Below are positions 41,681 through 52,685 of a DNA stretch of 64,000 nt, piece after piece. The translations under genes were made by a program, and so were the position numbers. The DNA comes from Symbiodinium natans. Taxonomy: Eukaryota; Sar; Dinophyceae; Suessiales; Symbiodiniaceae. The first letter of the stretch is position 1; the number at the start of each line of letters is the position of its first letter. The notes under the pieces are model-generated. The model was not told where the DNA came from. It did not search any database and saw nothing but the letters and a program-made list of their open reading frames with translations. The stretch is from contig CAJNDS010002097.1 in assembly GCA_905221605.1 (NCBI GenBank), forward strand, positions 392,501 to 456,500, written 5' to 3'.

Positions 41681-41885
41681 CCCTAAACCATAAACCATTA
41701 AGGCCACGACATATTTCAGTCCTGGAACCCTTGAAGTCTTATCCAGTACAACTGCTTGAGGGTTTCAGGTTCTGGGTTTAGGGTGCGTCCGCTTTGGATG
41801 AGGCTCTCGGCTTCGCAACCCTGGGAAGAAACCCTAAACCCCAAACCCCAAACCCTAAACCCGAAACGAATCTTTTCGAACCCCT

Positions 41886-42075
41886 GACTCCCCAACATTC
41901 CATGGATAAGCCTCATGCTTTGGGGATGCCCAAGCCGCATGCGGCTCGAGGCTCTGGATTTCGGAGCAGCTCAGGCGCGGGCTTTGTTCACATTCGCTTC
42001 CTCGGTCCTTCAGCGACTCGGGCGCTCGTGGCTGATGGTGCCCAAAAGGCCAATGTGAAGCTATGGTCCACTTAA
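41886..42075 (+). CDS. C-terminal exon candidate, unknown protein
   Basis: The plus frame reads PHALGMPKPHAARGSGFRSS and FVHIRFLGPSATRALVADGA, then KLWST and TAA. The stop overlaps AAAG|GTGCGT, a strong donor in another frame, so the frame choice is uncertain. Confidence 0.4.
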
Positions 42076-42270
42076 AGGTGCGTCTCATGCCCTTGGCAAG
42101 CTCCGAACAGAAAGTCGCAAAGGATGTGGGAAGCTTTAGCTTCTAGTGAGCTGCAGCTCCGAAACGGGGATTTCAAGAGGCCTCCTGACATTGGCCCCGG
42201 TCCCTGCAGGTGCCTTCACTTCGAACAACCTCCCATGCCTCTTACTTTCTTCACCATCGGCTTCAGCTAG

Positions 42271-42666
42271 GACCCATCTCAAGCAAAGCCTGAGACAGAA
42301 ATCACAGTAAGGGGCCCTCAAACCTTCTGAAAATATTCCTAAAATCTAATCCTCTCAAACCCAATGAGGGATAATATACAACGTCACAAGGGCCTGCCCA
42401 GGCTAAGGTTGCAGGCAAAACACCAGGACCTTTCTTGACGGCAAACAAAGCATTGCGGGTTCGGGCCAGCATGAACGCCACATGGAGTCAGCAGACGGCA
42501 AAAGCGGGGTTCAGGGTTTAGGGTTTAGGGTTTAGGGTTTGGGATTTGGGGTTTGGGGTTTAGGCAACACCAAGCTAACTTGTGAGAAGGATTGGACACG
42601 CAACAGCTTACGCGCCCAGTGGCAACCCAACAGTTTCAACGACCACATTGAGCAGTGTACTTGCAG
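42271..42666 (+). CDS. Plus-strand gene, three exons in phase, unknown protein
   Basis: Exon 42271-42306 (DPSQAKPETEIT) ends at ACA|GTAAGG. The family C element 42307-42401 is the intron. Exon 42402-42503 reads AKVAGKTPGPFLTANKALRV and ends before GCGGGG at the start of a telomere-like block. Exon 42575-42666 reads LTCEKDWTRNSLRAQWQPNS and ends TGCAG|GTTCATGGG, the donor inside a family A element. All junctions keep phase. It has Cys and Trp residues but no recognised domain. A minus-strand frame at 42136-42321 overlaps the first exon and is less well supported. Confidence 0.6.
42307..42401. mobile_element. Introner, family C, complete GT-AG intron
   Basis: 95 bp from GTAAGGGGCCCTCAAACC to CACAAGGGCCTGCCCAG, removed in phase between two plus-strand exons. 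The interior AATATTCCTAAAATCTAATCC matches family C. Confidence 0.82.
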
Positions 42667-42898
42667 GTTCATGGGTACTTTAGGTAGGGTTTAGGGTTTA
42701 GGGTTCAGGGTTCAGGGTTCAGGGTTTGGGGTTAGGGTTTGGGGTTTCGGGTTTAGGGTTTCGGGTTTAAGGCTTTTGTGTTTAGGGTTTAAGGTTATAA
42801 CCCATTTGGAAGTCTACGTATAACCTATTCAGAGGACTTCGGGGGCTTACAAGTACAGTTATCTTTTGGGCCTATAAGCACTCATTAACCTCCAACTA
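42658..42898. mobile_element. Family A element with a large telomere-like insert
   Basis: The left end TACTTGCAGGTTCATGGGTAC and right end CATTAACCTCCAACTAG bracket about 110 bp of TTTAGGG, TTCAGGG and TTTCGGG units (42686-42795). The right arm keeps the GGGGGCTTACAAGTACAGTT block of family A. Confidence 0.8.
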
Positions 42899-43136
42899 GG
42901 GTCTAGGGTTCAGGTTGCAGGGTGTAGGGTGCGCCAAGTTCTTGCGTGGGGAATGAACACGGTCTGGGGTAACCCTAAACCCTAAAGCCTAAACCCTAAA
43001 CCCTAAGGAGGTTATGGGCTTGCGGGCCGAGATCAGGGGGGTTGTTCGAGGCCCTGCCTCGGCGTTGCTCCCCCGCCTGCAAAATGGGGTTGAGGGCTAC
43101 TTGCAGGTCCAGGGTGAGTTTCAACCAATTTCTACT

Positions 43137-43235
43137 CATTGCTTCAGAACCCCCGAAAAATGAAAATATTCTTCCTTGTGAAGAGTAATTAGTACAGGCC
43201 GGGAATTGTTTTCTTTTTGGGGGTTCTTAAGCAAA
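43137..43235. mobile_element. Introner-like element, family H
   Basis: ATTGCTTCAGAACCCCCGAAA and TTTTTGGGGGTTCTTAAGCAA are inverted ends. The CTTCCTTGTGAAG interior corresponds to the CTTATAAGGAAGAA part of other copies. Confidence 0.8.
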
Positions 43236-43257
43236 TAATAGATTATGACTGTACAAG

Positions 43258-43312
43258 TACCCCCTTATGCAATCCCTACAAAGGGCTGTTAGTTTAAGGG
43301 GGAACATCCCAA
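43258..43312. mobile_element. Right half of a family D element
   Basis: GGCTGTTAGTTTAAGGGGGAACATCCCAA matches the right arm of family D in order; the left arm is absent. Confidence 0.6.
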
Positions 43313-43320
43313 GGTACACC

Positions 43321-43470
43321 CACTTGCAGGTCCATGGTACTTGTTAACCAATTATGACTGTACCTATACCTGTACTTATAGCCATATGAGGGCACTTAAG
43401 ACTTAAGCGGCTTCAAAGTGCGGTAAGAAACGGTTAGAATTGGTTAAGAAGTACCATAAACCTCCAAGTA
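43321..43470. mobile_element. Introner-like element, family A, full length
   Basis: ACTTGCAGGTCCATGGTAC and GTACCATAAACCTCCAAGTA are inverted ends. GTTAACCAATTATGACTG and AGAATTGGTTAAG extend the pairing. There is no telomere insert. Confidence 0.85.
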
Positions 43471-43837
43471 GGTTTCGGGCTGAGGTTCGTAAGGTTTGCA
43501 GTACAGTGTTTCGGGCTCAAGGTTTGGCGTACGCGTGAGTGAGAACGGACCACTTTGCCCAACAGAGGATACGATTGCCTTAAGTAGTCCGTCCCCGAGG
43601 CTGACACTACTAAATTCCGCCTACCCACTCCAAGTCCAACGTACGTAATCCCCGAAACCGGCTTAGAATCCTAAACCCTGAATCCCTGAACCCTAAACCC
43701 CTTCTCCCGAAGCCCTACACCCTAAGCCTAAACCCTAAACCCTAACCCTAAACCCTAAACCCTGAACCCCTATAAACCCTAAACCCTAAACCCCTAAACC
43801 CCGAAACCCGAAACCCTAAACCCTAAACCCGAAACCT

Positions 43838-43925
43838 CCCCATATATCTCCGAATCCATCTTCCAAGCCTCGGCCAGCACCGCCAGTGCGCGCGCTGACC
43901 GGCGGCAGCGGGGCCCTGTCGGGTA
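43838..43925 (-). CDS. Exon-like island, unknown protein
   Basis: The minus frame reads RRSARALAVLAEAWKMDSEI. CCCTAAA repeat lies on its left (G-rich in minus sense after the exon) and TTTAGGG on its right, the orientation usual for minus-strand exons here. The plus strand is also open. Confidence 0.4.
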
Positions 43926-44136
43926 TGGTGACTTCTTGGCTTTAGGGTTTAGGGTTTAGGGTTTCGGGTTTAGGGTTCCGGATTCTGTGATCTCGGGTTT
44001 CGGGGTTTGGGGTTTACGGCTTCGGGCTTCGGGCTTCGGGCTTAGGTGCTGCGATCTTCGGAATTCTTAGGCTTCAGGGTTTGGGGTTGTTTGGAGCGAA
44101 GATGGATCCGACGATGTGGGGAGCAGAACTACTATT

Positions 44137-44309
44137 TGCTTAGAAACCCCCCAAAAGCAACAAAAACAATAATCACTACATTTTACCCTTATAAGGATGA
44201 ATATCTTTATTTTTCTGAGGGGGTTCTTAAGCAGTAATCAAAAAACAATCACTATACTATACCCTTATAGGGAAGAATATTTTCTTTTTTTGGGGGGGTT
44301 CTCAAGCAG
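44137..44309. mobile_element. Family H element with tandemly duplicated right half
   Basis: GCTTAGAAACCCCCCAAAAG to GGGGGTTCTTAAGCAG is one element (44137-44234). Its right half, from AAAACAATCACTA through CCCTTATAGGGAAGAAT to GGGGGGTTCTCAAGCAG, follows again at once (to 44309). Confidence 0.75.
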
Positions 44310-44450
44310 TTAGCATGCCCGTCACCCACATGAAGCATCGGCAGGTTGTTGCGACTGCGAGCTGAACCTCTCGGAAACCCTACACCCTAAACCCTAAACC
44401 CTAAACCCATGGTCCTGAACCTCTGGGACTCCTCAGCTTTCACCCCCCAG

Positions 44451-44628
44451 CCTGGAGTTCGACATCTCGGCTGCTCACATGGCCACCCTACTTGGCTTGA
44501 CGCTGCACCTCAACAGTAAAACCAAGAACTGCCCAGCAAGCTTTTCTGACAGTTTGTCTATGAGGGCGTTTTCTTATGAGTGTAATAGAGACGAAAAAGA
44601 GAGACAGAGAGTAGATACACATATATAA
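44451..44628 (+). CDS. Plus-strand exon, unknown protein
   Basis: The acceptor TTTCACCCCCCAG precedes a 59-codon frame ending TAA and reading LEFDISAAHMATLLGLTLHL near its start. A possible donor CAACA|GTAAAAC could end it earlier and lead to the next exon at about 44680. Confidence 0.5.
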
Positions 44629-44679
44629 TATATATATATATACATATGTATAACACGCTACAAGCATGCACCAATACAG

Positions 44680-45000
44680 GGTATAGAGTCAGGCTCCAGT
44701 TGCAACTAGTTGGAACTAGTAGACCAAATGTCCCCTCGTTAGACAAGGTCTGTGTAAGAAAAAATAAGAGCGCCCAGCAGCAACACATACACCTCATCGG
44801 CCAAGACGGGCGAAACGCGTTCTTTTCTTGGTTGCCCAGTAACCATATTGTAATGAGGGCACCCTTCTTGAGGTTACGTAGTTAACTTTATAGGGGAACC
44901 CATAACCAAAAAAAAAAGGGAAAGGGTACCACTGGGCTACCAAGTTCTGTGTACAGTGGAGGTTTTGTCTTCACAAGCGCAGGGTCCTCCATCGGAGAGC
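44680..45000 (+). CDS. Two plus-strand exons joined across a family B introner
   Basis: The first piece reads RLQLQLVGTSRPNVPSLDKV and QQQHIHLIGQDGRNAFFS to TCTTG. After removal of 44831-44944 the frame continues CSVYSGGFVFTSAGSSIGEP. A family D element starts immediately after, so its end may be another splice site. No family was recognised. Confidence 0.55.
44831..44944. mobile_element. Introner, family B, spliced in phase
   Basis: 114 bp, GTTGCCCAGTAACCATATTG to GGTACCACTGGGCTACCAAG, the same length as the copy at 22275-22388. Phase 2 is preserved across it. Confidence 0.85.
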
Positions 45001-45006
45001 CTAGAT

Positions 45007-45112
45007 TTGGGATGTTCCCCCTTCTACTAACAGTCCTTAACAGGGATTAGAATGGGGGCTGCTACAATCCCTATCAAGGACTGTTAGTAGTTTTAAGGGA
45101 GAAATCTCCCAA
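45007..45112. mobile_element. Introner-like element, family D
   Basis: TTGGGATGTTCCCCCTTCTA and GAGAAATCTCCCAA are the ends. CTAACAGTCCTTAACAGGGA and TATCAAGGACTGTTAGTAG form the inner inverted arms. Confidence 0.8.
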
Positions 45113-45708
45113 CCCTAAACCCTAAACCAGAAAAAACATGTCGGTCATGATTTCGGCTCCTGTTAGCAGCGAGCCCAGTCCCATAAGAACTAAACCCTGG
45201 AATAAAGGCTAAGGCCCTATCAGTCCAAAGCAACCGCACACATTTCGACTTTCAGCAAGAAGACAAAGAGAGGTTTAGGGTTTGGGGTTTGGGTTTCGGG
45301 TTGAGTCTGGGAGGGCCTAAACCCTAAACCCTAAACCCTAAACCCTAAACCCTAAACCCTAAACCCACTAAAGCCCCTCAACCAACCTGAGCCCTAAAGC
45401 CCGTTAAAAAAAAACCTAAAAAACACTGAATCCTACAGCCTTCTAAGCACCCTCTACCAGCCTACACCTCCTTGCGCCCTCCTTCCTAACCCACCCTCCC
45501 CTCCATGAACCCCAACAGCCTCACAATTCGAGCCGGTAGTTCTCCAAATTAAGGTACCTTTTTTTTTCTTGTTTGGGGCCATACAAGAAAAAACGAGCCC
45601 AAGCGAACCCCATTAACAGAACTACCCAAGGGTGCTTCTTCAAGTAGCTATCGGATGAATATACCAGCGAACTCTACGCCCCATATGAAGCCTCAAGAAC
45701 CCTAAACC

Positions 45709-45960
45709 CTAAACCCTAAAGCCTAAACCCTTTTGTCTTCGGGGGCAGGGTGGCGAACCGGGGGGCTTCAGTGAATTAAACTTTAAACGCTTCGGGGCTT
45801 GGGGTTTCTGAGCTTCGGGGTGCACCCGAAACCCTGCTAAACCCGAAACCCTAAACCCTGAACCCTGAACCCTAAACCCTAAACCCTGAACCCTGAACCC
45901 TAAACCCTGAACCCTAAACCCTAAACCCAATACACCCTAAGCCCTACACCCTAAACCCTA
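45709..45960. repeat. Mixed CCCTAAA/CCCTGAA/CCCGAAA repeat
   Basis: C-strand units in mixed variants surround a short unique piece (45730-45830). The frames across it give GLGFRV repeats and are artefacts. Confidence 0.85.
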
Positions 45961-46526
45961 AAGAAGCCCTAATAAGGATTGCAAGCACCGCGAGGATCAA
46001 CTCCGGGGTTCTTCTTGGGCTTCCGGCTTCCTGGGGTTTAGGGTTTAGGGTTTAGGGTTTAGGGTTTACCTCCAAAAAGAGAAAGATAGTAATCCCCTCA
46101 GAAGGAAGAATATGTTGTACTTTTTCGGGGGGGGGGGGGGGGTGCTTCAGGTTTAAGATTTCGGGGCTTAGGGGCTTAGGGGCTACGGGCTTAGGGGTTA
46201 GGGCGGTTAGGGTTCCAATAATCACGACAAGAAGGGCGCCCTCAGCATGGTTGATTACTGGAGCTTCGACTGCTAACCCAAAACCCAAAACCCAAAACCC
46301 TAAACCCTAACCCTGAAAAAAAGGAATAAGGGGCGCAACTGGGCACTACAGGGTTAGGGCTTAGGGCTTTCGGGCTTGGGGCTTCGGGCTTAGGATTCAG
46401 GGTTTAGAGCTTAGGGTTTAGGGTTTAGGGCTAGGGTTCAGATTTTAGAGCTTAGGGTTTAGGGTTTAGGGCTAGGGTTTAGGGCCTTAAACTTAAGGTT
46501 ACCCAGGTTTCTCATTTTTTCAGAGG

Positions 46527-46621
46527 TCACAACAGGAAGTCGTGGTAGCGCTGCCGTCGCTGCAGCTGAGGCTGCACTTCGCTGAGCGCCGCGGACCTTG
46601 CAACTTCAACGGCGCCGCAGT
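46527..46621 (-). CDS. Terminal exon, unknown protein
   Basis: The minus strand after CCCTAG is open for 31 codons to TGA; the peptide reads VEVARSAALSEVQPQLQRRQ. Upstream in sense is a C-strand repeat. Composition is protein-like and helical; no domain was recognised. Confidence 0.5.
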
Positions 46622-47050
46622 CTAGGGTTTAGGGTTTAGGGTTCAGGGTTTAGGGTTTGGGGTTTATAAGGTTTGGGGTTAGGGTTTGGGGTTTAGGGTT
46701 AATTAAGGGTTAAGGGTCAAGGGTTAAGGGTCAAGGGCTTAGGGCTTAGGGCTCAGGGTTTAGGGTGAGGGGCAAAATGGGGCATTTTCAGGGGCATGCA
46801 TTCAGTTGGGGTACCCGAGCCGCCTAAACGGTCTTGGCCCCTAAGTCCTAAGCCCTGCCCTAGCTAAGTTCCTCAGTATCCTGGAAGCAAAAATGGGCCA
46901 CCCAAAACCCGACACTGCAATATCCCAGAAGTGGGAGCCAAGGGACATCGATATCGATGCGATCAGTGCCGCAGCCGGGATTTGAAGCATCGTCATCCTG
47001 TTGCCGTGGAGGGTTAGTTAAGGGCTTTGTGGCTTGGTTGGGGTACCCTA

Positions 47051-47156
47051 AACGCTCCCCCCTATACTAACAGTCCTTAAGAGGGATTCTAATATGGAGT
47101 ACTATAGTCACTATAGTCCCTATTAAGCACTGCGAGTATAAAGGGGAACATCCCAA
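47051..47156. mobile_element. Introner-like element, family D
   Basis: GCTCCCCCCTATACTAACAG at the left and TATAAAGGGGAACATCCCAA at the right, with CTATTAAGCACTG between. The left terminus is partly altered. Confidence 0.75.
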
Positions 47157-47284
47157 CATGTGGGCAATCTAGACTAAAAACCCTTTGTAAATGAGAGGAT
47201 ACCATGGCATAGCAGTCCCTCAACAAAGCAGGCTCTTACGAAAAAAGGAACCAACCAGGTACTATAAATGACTGCCATATCGCT

Positions 47285-47407
47285 GTAGCCCAGGAACCAT
47301 ATTGTAATAAGGACACCCGTTTTGGGTTGGCTACCTAAGTATACGTTACCAGGACGTAGACGTAGAGCCAACAAAAGGGGGCAAAAAGGCACCTCTGGGC
47401 TACCAAG
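47285..47407. mobile_element. Introner-like element, family B
   Basis: GTAGCCCAGGAACCATATTG to CACCTCTGGGCTACCAAG. The middle carries a small palindromic addition (ACGTAGACGTAGAG). A family H element begins directly after it. Confidence 0.8.
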
Positions 47408-47556
47408 TTTCTACAAATTGCTCAAGAACCACCAAAAGAAATAATCCCTAGAGTACAATGATAAGGAGGAAGAGTCTGTTTTTTGTTTGTGTTTTTGTTT
47501 GTGCTTGTTCTTTTTTTATTCGTTTGGGGGGGGGGGGGGGTCTTCTTCAATAGTAG
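47407..47556. mobile_element. Introner-like element, family H, with low-complexity core
   Basis: ATTGCTCAAGAACCACCAAA starts it. GATAAGGAGGAAGAGTCTG is followed by TTTG-rich sequence, a long G-tract and TCTTCTTCAATAG. Confidence 0.65.
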
Positions 47557-48280
47557 TTTAGGGTTTAAGGGTTGAGGGTTTATGGGCTTCGGATTGTGGA
47601 ATTCGGCGCAAAATAGTAGCTTATCATAGACTACACTACCCATAAAGTGAACAATATTATTGTTTATTGGTTTCCGGGTTTCAAAGTTTGAGGGTTCGGG
47701 CTTTATGAGGGCTAAGGGTGAAGGGTTTTAACGCCCTGAACCCTAAACTGCGAACCTGCCCGAAATCCCAAATCCCCACCGGACAAGACGGACGAGGCGC
47801 TGAGTCAGCGGATCCAGAATCGTGGGATTTGTCGTAACCTGGTACTCCTGGCGCTTTAGGGGCGTAGGCCGACACCCTACTGTAAAAAAAAATGGGCGGG
47901 CGACTAGGGAAGCCGAAGCCGTAGCTGGGTATAACAGTGCATGGGATACTCACATCCCTGCGTATGAACCCAAGACCTCAACCCTGCATATACCGCCAAG
48001 CCGATTACCATACGGGAAGGGCACCGAATTCGGCATTTTCTGCCGCCCCGCCTTTCCCTGCCCCCTCTAAACCCCTAACCCCGCCTACCCTCCAAACTTT
48101 GCTGCGCCATGGCCTCCTTTGCCTCGTTTTTCTTCTTGCTTTACCTTGCCAGCTCCTAAGTCAAGCCTTTCCCCTCTGCCCTGTGCAACCCCTTTCTACC
48201 TTCCTCTTCCTTCGGCTCTTCCTCACGCCCCTCTCCCTTCCCCCCCTTGGCTGAAGCGACCCGCATAGAAACCTAAGGAC

Positions 48281-48368
48281 CTCAAGTGGCTGCTCCTTGA
48301 TAGGAGTTGGCTCGGGAAGGGGCTCGAAGATCGGCATGCGCCCCATCTCCTCGATAAGCTGGAGGGGC
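48281..48368 (-). CDS. Exon-like segment, unknown protein
   Basis: The acceptor CAACTCGGTGCAG is followed on the minus strand by 29 codons reading LQLIEEMGRMPIFEPLPEPT, then PIKEQPLE and the donor GAG|GTCCTTAGG. It is one of the better isolated exons. Partner exons were not identified. Confidence 0.5.
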
Positions 48369-49892
48369 CTGCACCGAGTTGAAGCAGAGCTCAGGATTGC
48401 TGAGATGCCCCTTCTTTGTTAACTGGGGTTAGTAGTTAACGGTTAGGGTTTAGGGTTTAGGGTTTAGGGTACAGTTTAGGGTTTAGGGTTTAGGATTTGG
48501 GGTTTGGGGTGTGGGGTTCAAGGTTTCAAGGCTCAAGGTTCAGGGTCCGGAAGCCCGAAGCCCTGAACTCTGTGGAGCTTCTGGTCGGCTTCGGCTTCGC
48601 ACCAGGGAGCCTACTAGACCCGGGAGTAACCTAGGAATCAAAAGGGTATCCTTTTGGGTTTTAATGGGGTTGCAAGGGAACCCCCAACCCTAAAAAAAAA
48701 AAGGGCCTACTCCCGGTCCTAGCCTATCATGCACAGGGCCTTTAGGGTGTGTGCATGCGTGTCTGGGTGGGGTTCGGGATGTTTGTTAAAGCCTCGAAGG
48801 TCGGATGGATCCTAGATCCTTAAGCCCTTCCCCCTTTTATTAAATACCCCCCCCCCTAGTGAAAAAAACAAAACAAAAACACTTTCCGGAAAACCTATTC
48901 CGAATTAGGGGCTGGGTTCAGGGCTCCCAAAACCCTCAAGCCATCCTAAGCCCTGAAACCCTAAACCCTCCTGCCCTCTCCCTTAAACCTACTCGTTGAA
49001 ACCCTAAACCCGCCTTCCCTCTCCCCAAAACCTAGAACCTAAACCCTTTAGACCCCAAACGTGACATTCGGATAAAAACATCCCCCCTAATGATGGAAAC
49101 GCATTTCGAGCTTCTATTGGGGTAGGGGGGGTAGGGGGGGAGGGGGGAAAGGGGGCGGGGGGGGGGGGGAGGGGGTTCACCCCGTTTAATCTTAGGGGGA
49201 GCGGATTAAACTAGGCCAGAATTAGGCATCCAAAACAAACCCGGCAGAATCCTGCCTGTTCCCTTCTGCTCTCTGGAGATACTCAACCTTGGCTGGACTG
49301 TCAGAGAACTAAGGGTTCACGGAAACCCCCATATTCTGCTGGATGAGTCGCTGTCCGATGCTCTGAGTCCCATCGGGCCATCAACCTGCTTGCAATTTAG
49401 GGTTTAGGGTTCTAGGGCTTATGATTTTGGAAGGGCCTTGCTGTCAGGGTTTTAGGATTTAGGGCCCTCGTGCTAGTGCTAGAGTTCCTGGGGCCCAGGG
49501 GTTAAAGGGTTCAGGCTTGGAGTGGAGGGTCGAGCTGTGAGGTTTCGAATACCTCGGACCCCATTTGCCTGCATTTTTTTGGGTTGCGAAGCCACTACTT
49601 GCACAATGAACCCTGAACCCTAAACCCTGGTGAACTTACTATGTTATTGGTGGGCATGTGGCTTCACTTGTAGTTTCAGGGGCGGCAATAACTGGGGTCA
49701 GAAGTAGAGCAACTGTACCTAGCTGCATGCATATAGCCATATTTCGGGTGCTTGTAGCATGCTTACAACCCCACGTTAACTACCCAAGAAGGCTCAGGTA
49801 AGGTAGTGGAATGTGGCCCCCCTTATCTGCAACCACCCAGCACAGAAACAAGCAGCAAGGGGAGCCGCCGTTGAAGTTTCAACAGTTTGAGG

Positions 49893-52285
49893 TCAGCATA
49901 GGCCCTTTCGCTGCCTCGTGAGGTAGTCTTCGTCGATATCGCCTGGCCGCGGAAAGCGATCGCCGTGAGCCAGGGGCCCCCGAATGTCCAGCGTCAGCTG
50001 GTCTTCCAAGGGCCAAGGTTCGGGTCCGAGGCCATTTGGCTCACCGGCACTGAAGTGGCTAAGCTCAGGCATGCGCACGAGGTTGACAGCAGCTTTGTCC
50101 ACCCTGCGCAGGAGTACCTGCGCGACCTGCATGGCGTTGATGGCGTTCAGGGCCAAGGCTCTCGCGATGTTCGACCCTTGCTCAAACTTGGTCGCCAAGT
50201 CCTCAGGGCTTTGGGTTTAGGGTTTAGGGTTCTGGGCTTCGGGGTTTCACGGTTCTACGGTTGCGGAATCTTGAAAAGACGCGTCGTTGCAGACGCGCCG
50301 GCCGGCTTCCAGGTTCCCCAGCAAGCCCTTCTTGCTTATTGGGTAATTCTCTAAATTGGGGTCCGTTTTGGGGTTCATTTTTGAAGTGTGCCGAACGATA
50401 TTATAGGGGACCCAAAAACGGACTCTAATTCAGAGAAATAACGAACCCAAGATAAACGAAAAACCTACTTGGCCCATACCTACACTACACATGTAAAAAG
50501 GCAAAGCTCAAAATGAATTCTTTCAATAGCCCTACCTGAGTAGAAAACTTCTAGTCTTGGCAGCCCAGTCACTAATTTTCCCTAAACCCGAAACGCTAAA
50601 CCCTAAACCCTTCTTGGGGTTGGCTACTTTTTAAATGGAACCTTGAACCAAACAAGGGTAAATGGTACCACTGGGCTACCAACCCTAAACCCTACAACCC
50701 TACAACCCTAGACCCTAAACCCTCGAACCTAATCTAAAGCCTACACCCTAGACCCTAAACCCTATACCCAAACTTCAAGTCTATTTGCTTAAAACCCCAG
50801 AAAGAGTAAAAGTAATAATAATAATAATAATACCTATATTACACTTATAAGGAAGAAGTTTTGCTTTTGTTTTTTTTGTTGGGGGGGGGGGGGGTGGGGT
50901 TCTTGAGCAATTACCCCTAAACCCTAAACCCCAAACCCTAAACCCTAAACTCCAAACCCTATCCCCAAACTTCAAGTCCTGCAGATCCTGACACTCTCCA
51001 GTGGCTTCGCAGGGTGCCGGCGGCCGGCTTTCTGCATCTGCGCAGGGCACCGGCGTGTAGTTTTCCTCTGTTTAGGGTTTAGGGTTTAGGGTTTAAGGTT
51101 TAGGGTTTAGGGATATAGGGTTTTGGGTTATAGGGTTTAGGGTTTAGGGTTACGTATGGGGTTTAGGGTTTGTTGGGGTTTGGAGCTGTCGGGGACTTCA
51201 ACTAGTTTGTAACATGAGGGCGCTATCTCAGTAGAGTGAGGAAGCCCCTAGAAATGAGGCCGCATCGTTGGCCTGCTGAACCTTACCGTTGCAATTAGTC
51301 GATTTGCTGACTGACCCTTATTCGATTCGCCCTTGGGCATTGTTCGCTTTCGGCCTTGTTCGCTTTTTCGTTTGACCTCGTTTGCCTTGCCGTTGGCCTT
51401 AGTCACCTTACCGTTGACCTTGTTCGGCTTGCCGTTGGGCATATTCGCTTTACCATTGCTGACCTCAATTGCCTACATATGTACATGTATGTTTCTTATG
51501 CACAAGCGAGGGTTTAGGGCAAACGTTTCGGAAGCTTGCTCAAACCCAAAACCCCAAACCCCAAACCCTAAACCCTAAACCCATTTTCTTCAGGCCGAAA
51601 CCGGCAAAAAGGTTGCCAAGAGCTCCAAAGCTTCATCGCCAGGCACTCCGCGAGTCAGGGCTTTCGCACCAAAGACACCGTACCTTTATAGGGCTCTAAG
51701 GTTAAGGGTTTATGTTTTAGGTAGGGGGGGTTCATGGGGGGGGTAGGTATGTAGGGAACTTTAGGGAAGCTGAGGGAGTAGTAGGGAGGGACTACTAGGC
51801 ACCTTGGGTTACATGCCCCCCTTTTAATACCTGGGTCTTTGTAGGAAACGCCTTCGTGCTCTCTGCTGGTCAGCTGACTGCATTCTTCTCATGTGTGGTC
51901 CCGTACCCAAACCCTAAGCTTGGCCCTAAACCTTCAACCCTAAAGCTAGGATGAGCCTTAAAACCCGCTGAAAAATATTCCTGAATATGATACTCTGAAA
52001 CCCAACAAGAGAAAATGCCCCAAGGGCCTACTAGTAAAAGCGGCCGGGTTACTTGCTCGCCATCGTCGGTACCCCTGGGGGCAGGGCCTCGCCCACGATG
52101 GTCGGCGTTGGTGGCTTCAGAGTACTGAACCACCTTGCAAAGTCATCCTCCGAATATGTTCGTGGCTCCTCGCCGCCCATCAGCGTGTTCATGAGATTTG
52201 CAAAAAAAGAGCTTCCCAGGGGCCGCGCCATGAACCCGCCCTCGTCAAGCGACGGCTGTAGACAATGCAATGTCGCTCATCGGCT
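49893..52285 (-). CDS. 3' part of a minus-strand gene, unknown function
   Basis: In-phase exons: about 52073-52279 (DDFARWFSTLKPPTPTIVGE), 50971-about 51065 (ENYTPVPCADAESRPPAPCE), 50283-50334 (KKGLLGNLEAGRRVCND) and 49893-50201, a 103-codon terminal exon (NAINAMQVAQV, then DIRGPLAHGDRFPRPGDIDE) ending in TGA. The 50971/50334 and 50283/50201 junctions keep phase; the first junction is provisional. The acceptor of 50283-50334 is the end of the element at 50335-50450, and the terminal exon follows a C-strand telomere block in sense. No known domain was recognised. Upstream candidates extend to 54.5 kb. Confidence 0.6.
50335..50450. mobile_element. Introner-like element, family I
   Basis: TTCTCTAAATTGGGGTCCGTTTTGGG and CCCAAAAACGGACTCTAATTCAGAGAA are long inverted arms. 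On the minus strand its ...TTACCCAATAAG end is the acceptor of exon 50283-50334. Confidence 0.8.
50560..50682. mobile_element. Family B element with internal telomere units
   Basis: GCAGCCCAGTCACTAATTTT at the left and GGTACCACTGGGCTACCAA at the right, with about four CCCTAAA-type units (50580-50609) in place of the normal left interior. Confidence 0.8.
50786..50910. mobile_element. Introner-like element, family H
   Basis: TTGCTTAAAACCCCAGAAAG and GGGGTTCTTGAGCAATTA are inverted ends. The core has an (AAT)n run, ACACTTATAAGGAAGAAG and a G-tract. Confidence 0.75.
51948..52034. mobile_element. Introner-like element, family C
   Basis: CTAGGATGAGCCTTAAAACC to CCCCAAGGGCCTACTAG, with ATTCCTGAATATGATACTC inside. 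The CTAG at both ends fits the inverted terminus. Confidence 0.8.
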
Positions 52286-52685
52286 CTGAGCCTGAAAAAG
52301 GCTGCGTAGTTCGGCTGGCAACTGACCCTAAACCCTAAACCCTAAACCCCTAAACCCTAAACCCTAAACCCTAAACCCTGAACCCTGAACCCTGAACCCT
52401 GAACCCTGGACCCCTGAACCTTGAACCCTGAACCCTGAACCCTGAACCCTGAACCCTAAACTAAACCGGCGATGCCGCTTGGGAGTTCGGAATTCCCCGT
52501 GGCTTTTTGAATGCCTGCACTTAGGAGAAAGCGTCAGGTGCTGTGGAATTTAGCAGCAGACCCGTTTGTGTCTGCAGCTTTGAGCCAGCCACGAAGCTTG
52601 AAACGGGCCACTCCCTCTTCCATTCGGGGTGTAGGGTTTAGGGTCTAGGGTTTAAGGTCTACGAAGAATTCGAAATAAACGGAGA

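Noticed and set aside
41154-41693. 179-residue polyproline open frame and the overlapping polyglycine frames
   Set aside because: They are translations of the 200-bp C-tract and its complement; no splice or domain support, and all frames are open for the same reason.
42136-42306. Minus-strand frame with a C-terminal stop overlapping plus-strand exon 42271-42306
   Set aside because: It is protein-like, but the plus strand gives three exons that join in phase across element boundaries, which is stronger.
44558-44797. Minus-strand frame overlapping a TA microsatellite
   Set aside because: Runs through simple repeat, and plus-strand exons spliced across a family B element occupy the same DNA.
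45709-45930. GLGFRV-repeat frames here and at many other places
   Set aside because: Translation of TTTAGGG/TTCAGGG/TTTGGGG units; recurs wherever such repeats are in frame.
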